A stretch of DNA of 64,000 nucleotides, from NCBI RefSeq assembly GCF_000372745.1, contig NZ_KB889669.1, positions 62,001 to 126,000 on the forward strand. The letters are read 5' to 3'. The stretch is from Embleya scabrispora DSM 41855. GTDB lineage: Bacteria; Actinomycetota; Actinomycetes; Streptomycetales; Streptomycetaceae. How positions within the stretch are numbered: the first letter of the stretch is position 1; every line of letters begins with the position of its first letter. Shown one piece after another: positions 36,282 to 46,364 of this stretch. The notes below the pieces were generated by a model, which saw only the letters and a list, made by a program, of their open reading frames with translations, ran no database searches and was not told where the DNA came from. Position numbers and translations under genes: made by a program.

Positions 36282-37892
36282 ATGCGCGGCAGTCCCAAGA
36301 AGGATCAGTCGGGGCGTTCGAGTCCCGATGACGGGGACCGGGAGGTCCCGGATCCGGGGGTGGTGAGCGGAGGCGTCGGCGCCGGGTCCGACGGCTCCTT
36401 CGGCGATTTCCCGGCCGGCGCCGAGCAGGCGCCCCACGAGCGCCCCACCGCCCTCCACACCTTTGCCGACCATCCGGCCCCGGAGCCCGCCGACCCCCGC
36501 CCCCGGTCCCCGCGCGAGCGCGGACCCAACGGCCGGCTCGGCGAGTTGCTCGGCGTCGCCGGGGTCAGCAATGCCGGGCTCGCCCGCCGGGTCAACGACC
36601 TGGGCGCCCGGCGCGGTCTCTCCCTCCGCTACGACAAGACCTCCGTGGCCCGCTGGGTCGGCAAGGGGATGACTCCACAGGGCCCCGTGCCGCACCTGAT
36701 CGCGGCCGTGCTCGCGGAACGCCTCGGGCGTCCGGTGCCGCTGGAGGAGATCGGCCTTGACGACAGTCAGCCGGTGGATCCCGATCTCGGCCTGGCCTTC
36801 CCACGCGATGTCGGGGAGGCAGTTCGCACCGCCACCGACCTGTGGAGGCACGACCACGTGAATCGACGCGAGTTGCTCGCCGGGACGTTCGCCGTCACCG
36901 CCTACGGCACCCCGATGGCCCGCTGGTTGATCACCCCCGCGGATGCCCGCGCCGAGCATCGCGGCGCCGGGCCGCACGTGGGACACAGCGATGTGACCAA
37001 GCTGCGCGAGGCGGCCGAGGAGGCCCGGCGCTGGGACAGCAAGTACGGCGGCGGCGACTGGCGGGCGTCGATGGTGCCGGAGTGTCTGCGCTGCGACGCG
37101 ACCCCGCTGCTGCGGGGCAGCTACCACGACGACGTGGGCCGCAGGCTGTTCGGCGCCACCGCCGAACTCTCCCGGCTGGCCGGGTGGATGGCCTTCGACA
37201 CCGGCCGACACGAGGTCGCGCAGCGCTACTACATCCAGGCACTGCGGCTGGCCCGCGCGGCGGCGGACGTACCGCTCGGCGGCTACGTGCTCGCGTCGAT
37301 GAGCCTGCAGGCGACCTACCGCGGCAACCCCGACATCGCGGTCGACCTGGCCCAGGCCGCCATCGAGCGGAACAGGGGCATCGCGACCTCCCGGGTGACC
37401 GGCTTCCTGCACCTGGTCGAGGCCCGCGCCCAGGCCCGCGCCGGCGACGCGGCGGGCTGCGGGCGCGCGCTCAACGCGGCCGAGGCGCACCTGGAGCGGG
37501 CCCGCCCGGGCGACGCCGACCCGGAGTGGATCGACTTCTTCACCTGGGACCGGCTGTGCGCGGACGGCGCCGAGTGCTACCGCGACCTGGGCGTGCCCGA
37601 GCGCACCCGCTACTTCACCGTGCAGGCGCTCGCGGGCCTGCGCGGCGAGGCGTACCAGCGCTCGCACGGACTGCGACTGGCCGTGGGGGCGCAGGCCGAG
37701 CTGCGTGCGGGCGAGATCGAGGCGGCGTGCGCGAGCGGCAGGCAGGCGCTGGAGATCGCCGACCGGGTGCACTCGTCGCGCAACGCGGCCTACCTGAACG
37801 ACCTGATGATCGGCCTCAAGCCGTACGCCGACGTGCGCGCGGTCAAGGACTTCACCGAACGGGCCAGGCTGGTCGGCGGAATCACCGCCTGA
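36282..37892 (+). CDS. NsdA-like regulator with N-terminal HTH and TPR-like repeats
   Basis: 536 residues. A disordered first 80 residues precede an HTH-like region ([29 protein letters not shown] and [13 protein letters not shown], about 85-135) and an alpha-helical TPR-like half with repeated A-x8-A patterns ([30 protein letters not shown]). This plan is typical of NsdA-type Streptomyces regulators of development and antibiotic production. ATG 36282 follows GGGGGC. The assignment to NsdA itself is not certain because several related genes exist per genome. Confidence 0.75.
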   Translation: MRGSPKKDQSGRSSPDDGDREVPDPGVVSGGVGAGSDGSFGDFPAGAEQAPHERPTALHTFADHPAPEPADPRPRSPRERGPNGRLGELLGVAGVSNAGLARRVNDLGARRGLSLRYDKTSVARWVGKGMTPQGPVPHLIAAVLAERLGRPVPLEEIGLDDSQPVDPDLGLAFPRDVGEAVRTATDLWRHDHVNRRELLAGTFAVTAYGTPMARWLITPADARAEHRGAGPHVGHSDVTKLREAAEEARRWDSKYGGGDWRASMVPECLRCDATPLLRGSYHDDVGRRLFGATAELSRLAGWMAFDTGRHEVAQRYYIQALRLARAAADVPLGGYVLASMSLQATYRGNPDIAVDLAQAAIERNRGIATSRVTGFLHLVEARAQARAGDAAGCGRALNAAEAHLERARPGDADPEWIDFFTWDRLCADGAECYRDLGVPERTRYFTVQALAGLRGEAYQRSHGLRLAVGAQAELRAGEIEAACASGRQALEIADRVHSSRNAAYLNDLMIGLKPYADVRAVKDFTERARLVGGITA

Positions 37893-37925
37893 GCCGCACC
37901 GGACCCGCGGCCCGCGAAAAACCTC

Positions 37926-37967
37926 GGAAAAACGCCACAGGCCCGACATTTTCATGTCGGGCCTGTG
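37926..37967 (-). terminator. Intrinsic terminator of the initiator tRNA
   Basis: A 14-bp perfect stem (arms 37936-37949 and 37954-37967, core AGGCCCGACAT) with a four-base loop; on the minus strand it is followed by a run of five T (37928-37932). It also serves the plus-strand regulator that ends at 37892. Confidence 0.92.
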
Positions 37968-37974
37968 ATCCAAG

Positions 37975-38048
37975 TAGCGGGGACAGGATTTGAACCTGCG
38001 ACCTCTGGGTTATGAGCCCAGCGAGCTACCGAGCTGCTCCACCCCGCG
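37975..38048 (-). tRNA. Initiator tRNA-Met (CAT)
   Basis: Cloverleaf on the minus strand: acceptor CGCGGGG with CCCCGCT, leaving the first base unpaired as in initiator tRNAs, D-loop with AGCTCGGTAGCT, anticodon arm CTGGGCTCATAACCCAG containing CAT and the three G-C pairs (GGG/CCC) of formyl-methionine tRNAs, and the TTCAAAT T-loop. CCA is not encoded. Confidence 0.95.
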
Positions 38049-38320
38049 TCGGTAGACACAACTGTACGCCATCGCGGCCGTGCCCACGACCAATTACCGC
38101 GAGGGGCGGCCGAACCCGAGCGCGCACCCTTGGCCGAGGCACTCGGGCCGTGGATCGATTTCCCTACGGGAAAAGGCCGTTCGTGTCCGATTCGAACCGG
38201 TGGCAGACGGCCGCGGGCACGATATGGTTCCGGGCCGTAGAGGGGGCGGGCCGCCCACCGGGGTGGGCCGATGTGCGCCGGCGACAGCCGTGGCAGCGGC
38301 AGAGCGGGATGTGTCCTGAG

Positions 38321-39718
38321 ATGACCGAGAGATCCGGCTGTCCGTTCGCGGTCCTGTCCGGCCCGCGCTTCGAGAGCGACCCGGCCGGGGTGTACCGCGA
38401 GCTGCGCGAACGTCACGGTGCGGTGGCACCAGTCGTGCTGGACGGCGGCGTGCGGGCGTGGCTGGTCCTGGGGTACGCCGAACTGCTGGCCGTGCTGCGC
38501 GATCCGGACCGGTTCTCGCACGACTCGCGGTTGTGGCGCGACCGGATCGAGGGTCTGGTCCCGGCCGACTGGCCGTTGTCACCGATGGTCGAGTATCGCC
38601 CGTCGATCCTGTGCGCCGACGGCCCCGAGCACCGACGGCGCAGCGCGGCCGTCGCGCACAGCCTGGGTCGGGTCGATCGGCGGGCTCTGCGCGGCGAGAT
38701 CGAGCACATGGCGGACTCGCTGATCGACACGTTCGTCACCCGGGGCGAGGCGGACCTGCTCACCGAGTACGCGCAGCGGTTGCCGCTGTTGGCGATGGGT
38801 CGGATGGTCGGCATGCCCGCCCCGGACGGACCGCACCTGGTCCGGGCGATCAACGGGATGTTCGACGGTGGCCCGGACGCTCTCGCGCATCAGGCGGTCT
38901 TCCACCGGATGATGACCGACCTGGTCGCGGCCAAGCGGAGCACGCCGGGCGCGGACGTCACATCCTGGATGATCGCGCACCCCGCCGAGCTGACCGACGC
39001 CGAGGTGATCGAGGACCTGCTCGTGATCACCCCGACCGAGCCCACCGCCAACTGGATCGGCAACTCGCTGCGCATCCTGCTGACCGACCACACCCTGCAC
39101 GCGTCCCTCACCGGCGGCCGTCGCACCACCGACGAGGCGCTCGACGAGGTGCTGTGGCAGGACCCACCGATGCAGAACGCGGCCGGCCGCTGGGCCACCG
39201 AGGACGCCCTGCTCGGCGGCACCCTGATTCGCCGCGGCGACTTCCTGCTGCTGGGCATCGCAGCCGCCAACGCCGATCCCTCGGTCCGTACGGCCGATAC
39301 CGAACTGGCGGGCAACCGAGCCCACTTGGCCTGGGGCGGCGGCCCGCACATGTGCCCCGCCCAGGACCACGCACGACTGATCGCCAAGACCGCCGTGGAC
39401 ACGCTGCTCGACCGGCTGCCCGACCTGCACCTGGCCGTCCCCCCGGAGGCGCTCACGTGGCGCCCGTCCCCATGGATCCGCGCCCTCGCCACACTGCCGG
39501 TCGCCTTCAGCCCCGACGACCCGATCCACGGCGGCGCCCCCTGGCCCGCTCCCGCCCCGCCACCGCCGCCGAGTCCGGAGCCGGCTCCCGCACCGCCGAC
39601 ACCGACGCCCGAACCCGCGCCCGCTTCGCCCGAACCCGCACCGTCCGTGGACCCGACCCCGCCCCCGGCCGCGTCCACCGCGTGGTGGTCCCCGGCACGG
39701 TGGCGTCGCGGCCGGTGA
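38321..39718 (+). CDS. Cytochrome P450 lacking the ExxR motif (CYP157-like)
   Basis: 465 residues. Heme-binding region is WGGGPHMCPAQ with Cys345, so heme can be bound. But the K-helix, where ExxR should stand, reads DEVLW: Glu276 is kept and the Arg is Trp279. The I-helix reads LLVITPTEPTANW without the usual A/G-G-x-D/E-T. These features are those of the CYP157 family of Streptomyces, known to lack ExxR. CYP157 genes usually sit next to conservon (cvn) operons; none is visible here. A Pro/Ala-rich tail of about 75 residues follows the fold. ATG 38321 used; ATG 38309 is in frame. Confidence 0.85.
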   Translation: MTERSGCPFAVLSGPRFESDPAGVYRELRERHGAVAPVVLDGGVRAWLVLGYAELLAVLRDPDRFSHDSRLWRDRIEGLVPADWPLSPMVEYRPSILCADGPEHRRRSAAVAHSLGRVDRRALRGEIEHMADSLIDTFVTRGEADLLTEYAQRLPLLAMGRMVGMPAPDGPHLVRAINGMFDGGPDALAHQAVFHRMMTDLVAAKRSTPGADVTSWMIAHPAELTDAEVIEDLLVITPTEPTANWIGNSLRILLTDHTLHASLTGGRRTTDEALDEVLWQDPPMQNAAGRWATEDALLGGTLIRRGDFLLLGIAAANADPSVRTADTELAGNRAHLAWGGGPHMCPAQDHARLIAKTAVDTLLDRLPDLHLAVPPEALTWRPSPWIRALATLPVAFSPDDPIHGGAPWPAPAPPPPPSPEPAPAPPTPTPEPAPASPEPAPSVDPTPPPAASTAWWSPARWRRGR

Positions 39719-39788
39719 CGGCGCACGCGCAACCCGTCCGGGCCCGGGTCGCACGCCCTAGGGTGGGTTCGAGGCCGGAGGTGTGCTC

Positions 39789-41006
39789 ATGACGTTGACC
39801 TACGACGTGGTGGTGATCGGTGGCGGGATCGTCGGTCTGGCCACCGCGTACGCGCTCACCGAACGCGACCCCGGATGCACCGTGGCCGTGGTCGAGAAGG
39901 AGACCTCGTGGGCGGTCCACCAGACCGGCCGCAACTCGGGGGTGATCCACTCCGGCCTGTACTACCGACCGGGCAGCCTCAAGGCCCGCTTCGCCGTCGA
40001 GGGCGCCCGCCGGATGACGGACTTCTGCGCCCGGCACGACATCGCGCACGATGTCACCGGGAAGCTCGTGGTCGCCACCAGCGTGCATGAACTCCCGCGG
40101 CTGCGCACGTTGTTCGAGCGCGGGCGGGCGAACGGCGTGCCGGTCACCGAGCTGACCACCGAGCAGGTCCGCGAACGCGAGCCGCACGTGTTGTCCGTCG
40201 GCGGTCTGCACGTGGCCTCCACCGGCATCGTCGACTACGCCCAGGTGTGCCGCACCCTGGTCGACCTGCTGCACGAGCGCGGCGTCGCGCTGCGCACCGG
40301 TGCGGGTGTGGTCGACCTCGCCGTGCACCCGGACGAGGTGGTCGTGCAGACCCGGCTCGGCGAGTTGCGCGGGCGGGTCCTGGTCAACTGCGCGGGGCTG
40401 TACAGCGACCGGATCGCCGCGCTGGCGGGCGATCCGCCGCCGGTGCGGATCGTGCCGTTCCGCGGCGAGTACCACGAGCTGGTGCCCTCGCGACGCGGAC
40501 TGGTGCGCGGGCTGGTCTACCCGGTGCCCGATCCGGCCTTCCCGTTCCTGGGCGTACATCTGACCCGGGGCATCCACGGCGACGTGCACGTGGGGCCGAA
40601 CGCGGTCCTGGCGCTGCGTCGCGAGGGCTACTCGTGGTCGCGGATCGCACCGCGCGAGCTGGCCGCGACTCTGGCCTACCCGGGGATGTGGCACATCGCG
40701 CGCCGGCACTGGCGCTACGGCGCGGGCGAGTTGCTGCGCTCGGTGGCCAAGCCCGCGATGGTGCGCGAGGTGCAGCGGCTGCTGCCCGAGGTCACCGCGA
40801 ACGACCTGGTCCGGGCGCCGGCGGGAGTGCGCGCGCAGGCGGTCCGACCGGACGGCGAACTGGTCGACGACTTCCTGATCACCGGCGGCCCGCGCACGAT
40901 CCACGTACTGAACGCGCCCTCGCCCGCCGCGACCGCGGCGCTGCCGATCGGCGACGAGATCGCCGCTCGGGTCGCGGACCGGCTGGGTACCCTCGCCGGC
41001 CGCTGA
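39789..41006 (+). CDS. lhgO: L-2-hydroxyglutarate oxidase
   Basis: 405 residues, FAD-dependent oxidoreductase of the DAO family. FAD motif VVIGGGIVGLATAYAL is followed by TGRNSGVIHSGLYY, the pattern of LhgO, then TGKLVVAT and the late PSPAATAALPIGDEI. LhgO oxidises L-2-hydroxyglutarate to 2-oxoglutarate and feeds electrons to the respiratory chain. ATG 39789 is eight bases after GGAGG. Confidence 0.87.
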   Translation: MTLTYDVVVIGGGIVGLATAYALTERDPGCTVAVVEKETSWAVHQTGRNSGVIHSGLYYRPGSLKARFAVEGARRMTDFCARHDIAHDVTGKLVVATSVHELPRLRTLFERGRANGVPVTELTTEQVREREPHVLSVGGLHVASTGIVDYAQVCRTLVDLLHERGVALRTGAGVVDLAVHPDEVVVQTRLGELRGRVLVNCAGLYSDRIAALAGDPPPVRIVPFRGEYHELVPSRRGLVRGLVYPVPDPAFPFLGVHLTRGIHGDVHVGPNAVLALRREGYSWSRIAPRELAATLAYPGMWHIARRHWRYGAGELLRSVAKPAMVREVQRLLPEVTANDLVRAPAGVRAQAVRPDGELVDDFLITGGPRTIHVLNAPSPAATAALPIGDEIAARVADRLGTLAGR

Positions 41007-41052
41007 CCCGGCACGCGATCATGGTCGCCGGCCGGTCGATCGGGGGACTGCA

Positions 41053-43269
41053 GTGGCCATGAAATCCGTCGTACCGCGGGTCCTGCTCGTGGGCGCCGTA
41101 GTCGTACTGTGCGCGCTGCTCGGCGGGATCGCGCCCGCCCGCGCCGACACCCCGGGCGCCCGGCTGGTGATCTCGCCGAGCGGGCCGCTGCGTCCCGGCG
41201 ACGTGGTCACGCTCCGGGCAACCGGGCACACCGGGTGTCCCACCGGTCGGGTCGACGTGATCGCATACGACGCGCGACTGCGCACGAACGTGATGGGCAC
41301 CGACCGGATGATCGCGGCGGACGTACCGATCGACCCCGCGCGCGACCACGGCTTCACCGTGCGCTTCACCCTGGACCCGCCCGTCTTCGTCGGCGTTCAG
41401 GGCTTCCGCACGGTGTGCACGAACCGGGGCAGAGAGGTGTTCCCGGAGCCGATGGCCCAGACCACGTTCGACTATCCGTCGACCGAACCCGGCAACCCCA
41501 ACGGCTTCCCGGCCCCGGGTCCGCCGCCGGCGAACCTGGCGAGCCGGCGACTGGTGCTCGAACCGGCCCGGACCACACCCGACGGCATCGTCACCGTCTG
41601 GACGGACCTGCGCTGCGGGCCGGCCACCGCGACGCACAACGGCGGGCTCTTCTGGGACGGCCGCTTCGTCACCACGTTCTACGCCCCGGCCGAGCCGAAC
41701 GGGCCGCAGGCGCTGGTCGAGTACCAGCCGCTGCGCCTGCGCGTCCCGCAGACACCCACCCGCGGCACACACCGGATCACCGTGTCCTGCCTGGCCGATT
41801 CCGGTGGGTTCGGCGTGGTGGACGCCGGCGTCGTCCTCGACGCCGACCTCACGCTTGCGCCCGTCGGGTTCGGCCTGTCCACCGCGCGGGCCGGCGGCGG
41901 CGACCGGATCCGCGCGACCGGGTCCGGCTTCATCGGTTGCGCCGGCGCGACCGGCGCCACGCCGGCCGAGCTGGCGATCCGCCGCGGCGACCGGGAGTTG
42001 GCCCGGGTGCCGGTCGGCCCGGACGGTCGCGTCGACGCCGAGCTGACCGTGCCCGACGGCCTGCCCGAGGGGCCGGCCGACCTGATCGCGGCGTGCGCCG
42101 ACGACCGCCTGGACGGCGAGGTGCGGCTCGCGTTCACCGTGTTGCCCACCCGGCATCCGACTTCGGCCCTGGCGAGCCGGCCCGGCGACCGCGCCGACTC
42201 CGCGCTCGACCTGCCCTCCCCCGGCGACCTGCTCGACCACCCCGCACCACTCGCCGGAGCCGGCGTCGGTGCCGTGCTCTCGCTCCCGCTGGTGGGCTTC
42301 GCGGCCGAACTGTTCAACAAAACCGTGGAGGAGAACCGCCTGCGCATCCGTCGCCGGCTGCGACCGGGCGCGGCCCGACCCCGCTCGCTGCCCCGGGCGC
42401 CGCGGCTGCAGGTGCTCGCCTTCGTCGTGCTGTCCACACTGGGTACCGTCGCGGTCGAGCCGAACGTGGCCCTGGACACGAGCACGTCCGCGCTCGCGCT
42501 GTCCCTGCTGATCGCCATCCCGCTCACCGTGCTCGCCTACGCGGGTGTGTCCGAGGCGTATCGCCGACACGTCTCGCGGATCCGCGCCTTCCCGCATCTG
42601 GTCCCCGGGGCCCTGGTGGTCGCCCTGCTCCTGGGCATCGGATCCCGGCTCGCGCACCTGGTGCCGGGCTACGTCTACGGCCTGTTCCTCGCCTTCACCC
42701 ACGCCGGCCTGCGCCGGTTGTCCGCCCGCGAGGACGGGCGGGCCACCGCGCTGGGCGCGTGGGCGCTGGCCGGGTTGGGCGTGAGCGCCTGGGTGTGGCG
42801 GATCCCGGTCGAACACGTGACGGCCGGCGACGACACGCCGGCCTTCGGCTGGGTACTGGTCGAGAACGTGCTCACCCAGACCTATGTCGCCGCGGTGATC
42901 GGTCTGGTCTTCGGCCTGTTGCCGCTCCGCTTCCTGGACGGGCACCTGCTGTGGCGGTGGAGCAGGTGGGGCTGGGCGGCGGTGTACGCGGTCGCGGTGT
43001 TCCTGTTCCTGCTCACGCTGCTCGACCCGACCGGGGTGACCACCGGTGCCACACGCGAGATGTGGCTGCGCGCGGTGTGGCTGTTCGGCGCCTTCCTGAT
43101 GGCTTCGGTGCTGTTCTGGACGGTGTTCCGGCTGCGCCCGGCAACGCCGACGGGCCCGCCGGGAGCGCCGCCCGTGCCCGCCGGATCGACGCTGCCCGGG
43201 CCGTCGGGCCCGCCGCCGGCGATGCCGACTGTTCCCCCGACGATCGGCCGGCCCCGGGATTCGCCGTAA
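41053..43269 (+). CDS. FGLLP-motif membrane protein with secreted Ig-like region
   Basis: 738 residues. Sec signal (first 30 residues, ending ARADTPG), then about 360 residues of beta-rich outer domains, with paired cysteines and repeated segments on the pattern SPSGPLRPGD and T-ARAGGGDRIRATGSGF (Ig-like). The C-terminal half has about nine helices and the motif FGLLPLRFLDG that names this actinobacterial family, then a Pro-rich tail. Role unknown; its placement suggests anchoring or sensing at the cell surface. GTG 41053 or ATG 41059. Confidence 0.82.
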   Translation: MAMKSVVPRVLLVGAVVVLCALLGGIAPARADTPGARLVISPSGPLRPGDVVTLRATGHTGCPTGRVDVIAYDARLRTNVMGTDRMIAADVPIDPARDHGFTVRFTLDPPVFVGVQGFRTVCTNRGREVFPEPMAQTTFDYPSTEPGNPNGFPAPGPPPANLASRRLVLEPARTTPDGIVTVWTDLRCGPATATHNGGLFWDGRFVTTFYAPAEPNGPQALVEYQPLRLRVPQTPTRGTHRITVSCLADSGGFGVVDAGVVLDADLTLAPVGFGLSTARAGGGDRIRATGSGFIGCAGATGATPAELAIRRGDRELARVPVGPDGRVDAELTVPDGLPEGPADLIAACADDRLDGEVRLAFTVLPTRHPTSALASRPGDRADSALDLPSPGDLLDHPAPLAGAGVGAVLSLPLVGFAAELFNKTVEENRLRIRRRLRPGAARPRSLPRAPRLQVLAFVVLSTLGTVAVEPNVALDTSTSALALSLLIAIPLTVLAYAGVSEAYRRHVSRIRAFPHLVPGALVVALLLGIGSRLAHLVPGYVYGLFLAFTHAGLRRLSAREDGRATALGAWALAGLGVSAWVWRIPVEHVTAGDDTPAFGWVLVENVLTQTYVAAVIGLVFGLLPLRFLDGHLLWRWSRWGWAAVYAVAVFLFLLTLLDPTGVTTGATREMWLRAVWLFGAFLMASVLFWTVFRLRPATPTGPPGAPPVPAGSTLPGPSGPPPAMPTVPPTIGRPRDSP

Positions 43270-43281
43270 AATCCTTGTCTT

Positions 43282-44010
43282 ATGTCCCCTCTTCCCGGCG
43301 CCTCGACCGCCTCCGGCGTCTCGACCACCGATCGCCCGATCCGTCATCTCGCGACCGTGCGCAGCTTCACCCCGCGGCGGGGCCGGGTCACGCTCGCCCA
43401 GCGCGACGCGCTGGATCGGCTGTGGGAGCGGTGGGGGTTCGACGTCGCGGACCGTCGGCTCGACCTCGGCGAGCTGTTCGGCGACGACCGCCCGGTGGTG
43501 CTGGAGATCGGCTTCGGCATGGGCGAGGCGACCGCGGCGATGGCCGAGGCCGACCCGGGCACCAACGTGCTCGCCATCGACGTGCACACCCCGGGTCAGG
43601 GCAGCCTGCTGCACGACGCCGAGCGCCGGGGCCTGACGAACATACGGGTGGCCAACGGCGACGCGATCGAGTTGCTTCGGGACATGTTGCCGCCGGCCTG
43701 CCTCGCCGGCATCCGGGTCTTCTTCTCCGACCCGTGGCCCAAGACCCGCCACCACAAGCGCCGGCTGATCCAGCCCGCGTTCGCCGCGCTGGCCGCGTCG
43801 CGACTGGTGCCGGGCGGAATTCTGCACTGCGCGACCGACTGGGCGCACTACGCGCAATGGATGCTCGAAGTGCTCTCCGACGAGCCCGAACTGATCAACA
43901 CGGTCGAGGGCTACGCGCCCCGGCCGAGCTGGCGACCGGTCACCCGCTTCGAACGGCAGGGACTGGACAAGGGCCACGAGGTCGCGGATCTGCTCTTCCG
44001 GCGCCGCTGA
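43282..44010 (+). CDS. trmB: tRNA (guanine-N7-)-methyltransferase
   Basis: 242 residues. SAM-binding VLEIGFGMGEATAAMA and the TrmB signature VFFSDPWPKTRHHKRRL are both present, with FERQGLDKGHEVADL near the end. The enzyme makes m7G46 in tRNA variable loops. TAAAAT at 43267-43272 lies 9 bases upstream of ATG 43282 and no ribosome site is visible, so the mRNA may be leaderless. Confidence 0.96.
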   Translation: MSPLPGASTASGVSTTDRPIRHLATVRSFTPRRGRVTLAQRDALDRLWERWGFDVADRRLDLGELFGDDRPVVLEIGFGMGEATAAMAEADPGTNVLAIDVHTPGQGSLLHDAERRGLTNIRVANGDAIELLRDMLPPACLAGIRVFFSDPWPKTRHHKRRLIQPAFAALAASRLVPGGILHCATDWAHYAQWMLEVLSDEPELINTVEGYAPRPSWRPVTRFERQGLDKGHEVADLLFRRR

Positions 44011-44148
44011 GCCGGGCGGCGGCCCGAACCCGGTCTCCCCCCACCGGGGCAGCCCGCCGCGACCCCGTCGGACAGCCGGTACCGACCACGTCACAGCCGA
44101 CCCGAGAGAGGGGCACCGCGCCACCGCGCGGCGTTATCGTCACCCCAT

Positions 44149-45834
44149 ATGGACGCATCGCAAGGACCCGACGCGCCGGCCGGTCCCGTCCCCCCGGACC
44201 GGGCCGCGTACGAGTTCGCCCTGTACCAGCCCGGGCCGGTCGAGAAGTCGCGGGTGCGCACGCTCGCGGCGAACCAGACCACGCGAATAACCGTGCTCGT
44301 CACCGCACTGCTGGGCTGTGCGGTCGCCGTCGCGGTCATGCTCGGCGACACCATCGGGATACAGGGACTGCTCGTCGGGGCGTTGTTGGCGCTGGTGCCC
44401 GCCCCGCTGGTGGTGAGCGCGATCGTGTGGCTGGGCCGGGTCCGGCCGTTGCCGTGGAAGAGCCTGCTCTTCGCGTTCGCGTGGGGTTCGTGTGCGGGCG
44501 CGCTGGTGGCGCTGCTCGCGAACAGTTGGTCCTTCGACAAGCTGATGGATCTCAAGGGGGAAGAGGACGCCGAGCTGCTCGGCCTGACCATCGTGGCGCC
44601 GGTGGTCGAGGAGTGCGTCAAGGGGCTCGCGGTCCTGCTCCTGTTCCTGACCATCCGACAGAGCTTCCGCGGCGTCCTGGACGGACTGATTCCGGCGGCG
44701 GTCAGCGCGGCGGGTTTCGCGTTCACCGAGAACATCCTGTACTTCGGGCGCGAGTTCGCCGCGAGCGAGGACAGTGGCAACGGTCTGGGCACCACGTGGG
44801 GCACCTTCATCGCCCGCGGCATCATGTCGCCGTTCGCCCATCCGCTGTTCACCTCGATGATCGGTCTCGGCTTCGGCCTCTCGTTGGCGGTCCGCTCCCG
44901 ACCTGCGCGGATCCTGCTCCCGCTCGGCGGCTATGTGTGTGCGGTCGGCCTGCACGCGGCCTGGAACGGCTCGGCCACCCAGGGTCTGGCCTTCCTGGGG
45001 GTGTACTTCCTGGTCATGATGCCGATCCTGGGCGGGCTCGTCTGGTACGTGGTGATCGTGCGGCGCGACCAGTTGCGCGCGGTCGAGGACGAGTTGCCGG
45101 GCTATGTCGCGGCGGGCTGGTTCCGACCGCACGAGCCGCTGCTGCTGTCCTCGATGGCCGACCGCTCCCGCGCGTTGCGAACCGCGAAGGCCATGCTCGG
45201 CCCGACCGGGGCGGCGCGACTGCGCGCGTATCAGGCGGACGCCACGCTGCTCGCCGAACTGCGCCGGCGGGCGAGCCGCTCGCGCAGGGGTCCGGCGCCG
45301 GAGTACCCGGAGCAGGAGCGCGAGTTGCTGGACCGGGTGTGGGCCGCGAAGCCGATCCTGGCCCGGGTCATCGACCACACGATGCCGTCGCCGAGGTGGC
45401 GCTACATCAAACCGCCGCCCGGATGGGCGCCGGGGATGATGCCGTTCGGCCCGCCGGGCACGGCGCCGTACGGGACCGCGCCGTACGGAGCACCGGCCGG
45501 CTGGGGACCGCCGCCGGGCCCGGGCCCGTTCGGCCCGCCGCCGCCCGGGTGGACGCCGCCGGGTCGGCATCCGGACGCGCATCCCGCCTGGGGGCCCGCG
45601 CTGCCGTACGGCGCACCCACGGCGTGGGAGCCGCCTCGGCACGCGGCAAACGGTCCGTGGAGCGACCCGTCAGCGCGGCCCGGCGCACCGTGGGGTCCGC
45701 CGCCGGCGTCGGCCGCCGGCGCGGTGCCCGCGCAGGCCGGCCCGCTGGGCCCGCCCACGTGGTACGCCCGCCCCGGCGACACCCCGCAACCACCACCGCC
45801 CGAGGCGACGCCCACCGAACCCCGGGAGTCCTAG
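44149..45834 (+). CDS. PrsW family intramembrane metalloprotease
   Basis: 561 residues. Eight or so helices carry the PrsW motifs: VVEECVKGLAV (EExxK), FTENILYFGREF, HPLFTSMIG, and LHAAWN. PrsW proteases cut anti-sigma factors in the membrane to start a sigma response. Unusual is the last 150 residues, a Pro/Gly-rich chain (PPPGWAPGMMP, PYGTAPYGAPAGWGP) resembling low-complexity interaction tails. Substrate unknown. Confidence 0.88.
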   Translation: MDASQGPDAPAGPVPPDRAAYEFALYQPGPVEKSRVRTLAANQTTRITVLVTALLGCAVAVAVMLGDTIGIQGLLVGALLALVPAPLVVSAIVWLGRVRPLPWKSLLFAFAWGSCAGALVALLANSWSFDKLMDLKGEEDAELLGLTIVAPVVEECVKGLAVLLLFLTIRQSFRGVLDGLIPAAVSAAGFAFTENILYFGREFAASEDSGNGLGTTWGTFIARGIMSPFAHPLFTSMIGLGFGLSLAVRSRPARILLPLGGYVCAVGLHAAWNGSATQGLAFLGVYFLVMMPILGGLVWYVVIVRRDQLRAVEDELPGYVAAGWFRPHEPLLLSSMADRSRALRTAKAMLGPTGAARLRAYQADATLLAELRRRASRSRRGPAPEYPEQERELLDRVWAAKPILARVIDHTMPSPRWRYIKPPPGWAPGMMPFGPPGTAPYGTAPYGAPAGWGPPPGPGPFGPPPPGWTPPGRHPDAHPAWGPALPYGAPTAWEPPRHAANGPWSDPSARPGAPWGPPPASAAGAVPAQAGPLGPPTWYARPGDTPQPPPPEATPTEPRES

Positions 45835-45875
45835 CCGTAGCCGGCCCCGGCCGGCCCGCATGCGACCATGGCCGG

Positions 45876-46364
45876 GTGCATATCTCGACCACCTACGTCC
45901 CCACCGAGGCCGATATCGCGGAAGGCGTGCTCGCCTTTCGGCGCGGCCTCTTCCGGGGCCTGTTCGGGGCCGGGGCGGTGCTCTCGGTGTTGGGCGTCGT
46001 CCTGGTGACGAAGGCGCTGCTGTCCGGTACGACCGTGTTGTGGCCGCTCGCGTTCGTCGGTTTCGGTGTGGCGATGCTCGCGCTGCGATTCTGGGCGCCG
46101 ATCCAGGCGGCTCGGCAGAACAAGCACATGCACGGAGTTCCGTGTGAGGTCACGCTGACCGACGAGGAGTTCGTGACCACGCTCGGCGGCAGCCGCAGCG
46201 CGACCCCGTGGGACACCTTCCGCAAGGTGCGCCGCGTGGACACCCAGTGGATCTTCGAGTTCGGCCCCACCCAGGCGGTGACCGTTCCCCGCCGAGCCTT
46301 TTCGGACGCCGAAAACCTCGAGCTGGAGGCGTTTATCCACAGCCGGAGCCGGGCAGCGCGCTGA
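45876..46364 (+). CDS. YcxB-like small membrane protein
   Basis: 162 residues. Two helices (about 29-70, GAVLSVLGVVLVT and LAFVGFGVAMLALRF) are followed by a cytoplasmic domain with TLTDEEFVTTLGGSRSATPWDTFRKV, typical of YcxB proteins. Starts GTG 45876, with no ribosome site; a leaderless start is possible. Function unknown. Confidence 0.8.
   Translation: MHISTTYVPTEADIAEGVLAFRRGLFRGLFGAGAVLSVLGVVLVTKALLSGTTVLWPLAFVGFGVAMLALRFWAPIQAARQNKHMHGVPCEVTLTDEEFVTTLGGSRSATPWDTFRKVRRVDTQWIFEFGPTQAVTVPRRAFSDAENLELEAFIHSRSRAAR

Noticed and set aside
37975-38048. tRNA as an attachment site
   Set aside because: No duplicated 3' tRNA end or integrase is seen on either side.
41109-46364. Very long plus-strand open frame of over 1700 residues
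   Set aside because: It covers four well-supported genes in other frames and has the Arg-rich composition of a shadow.
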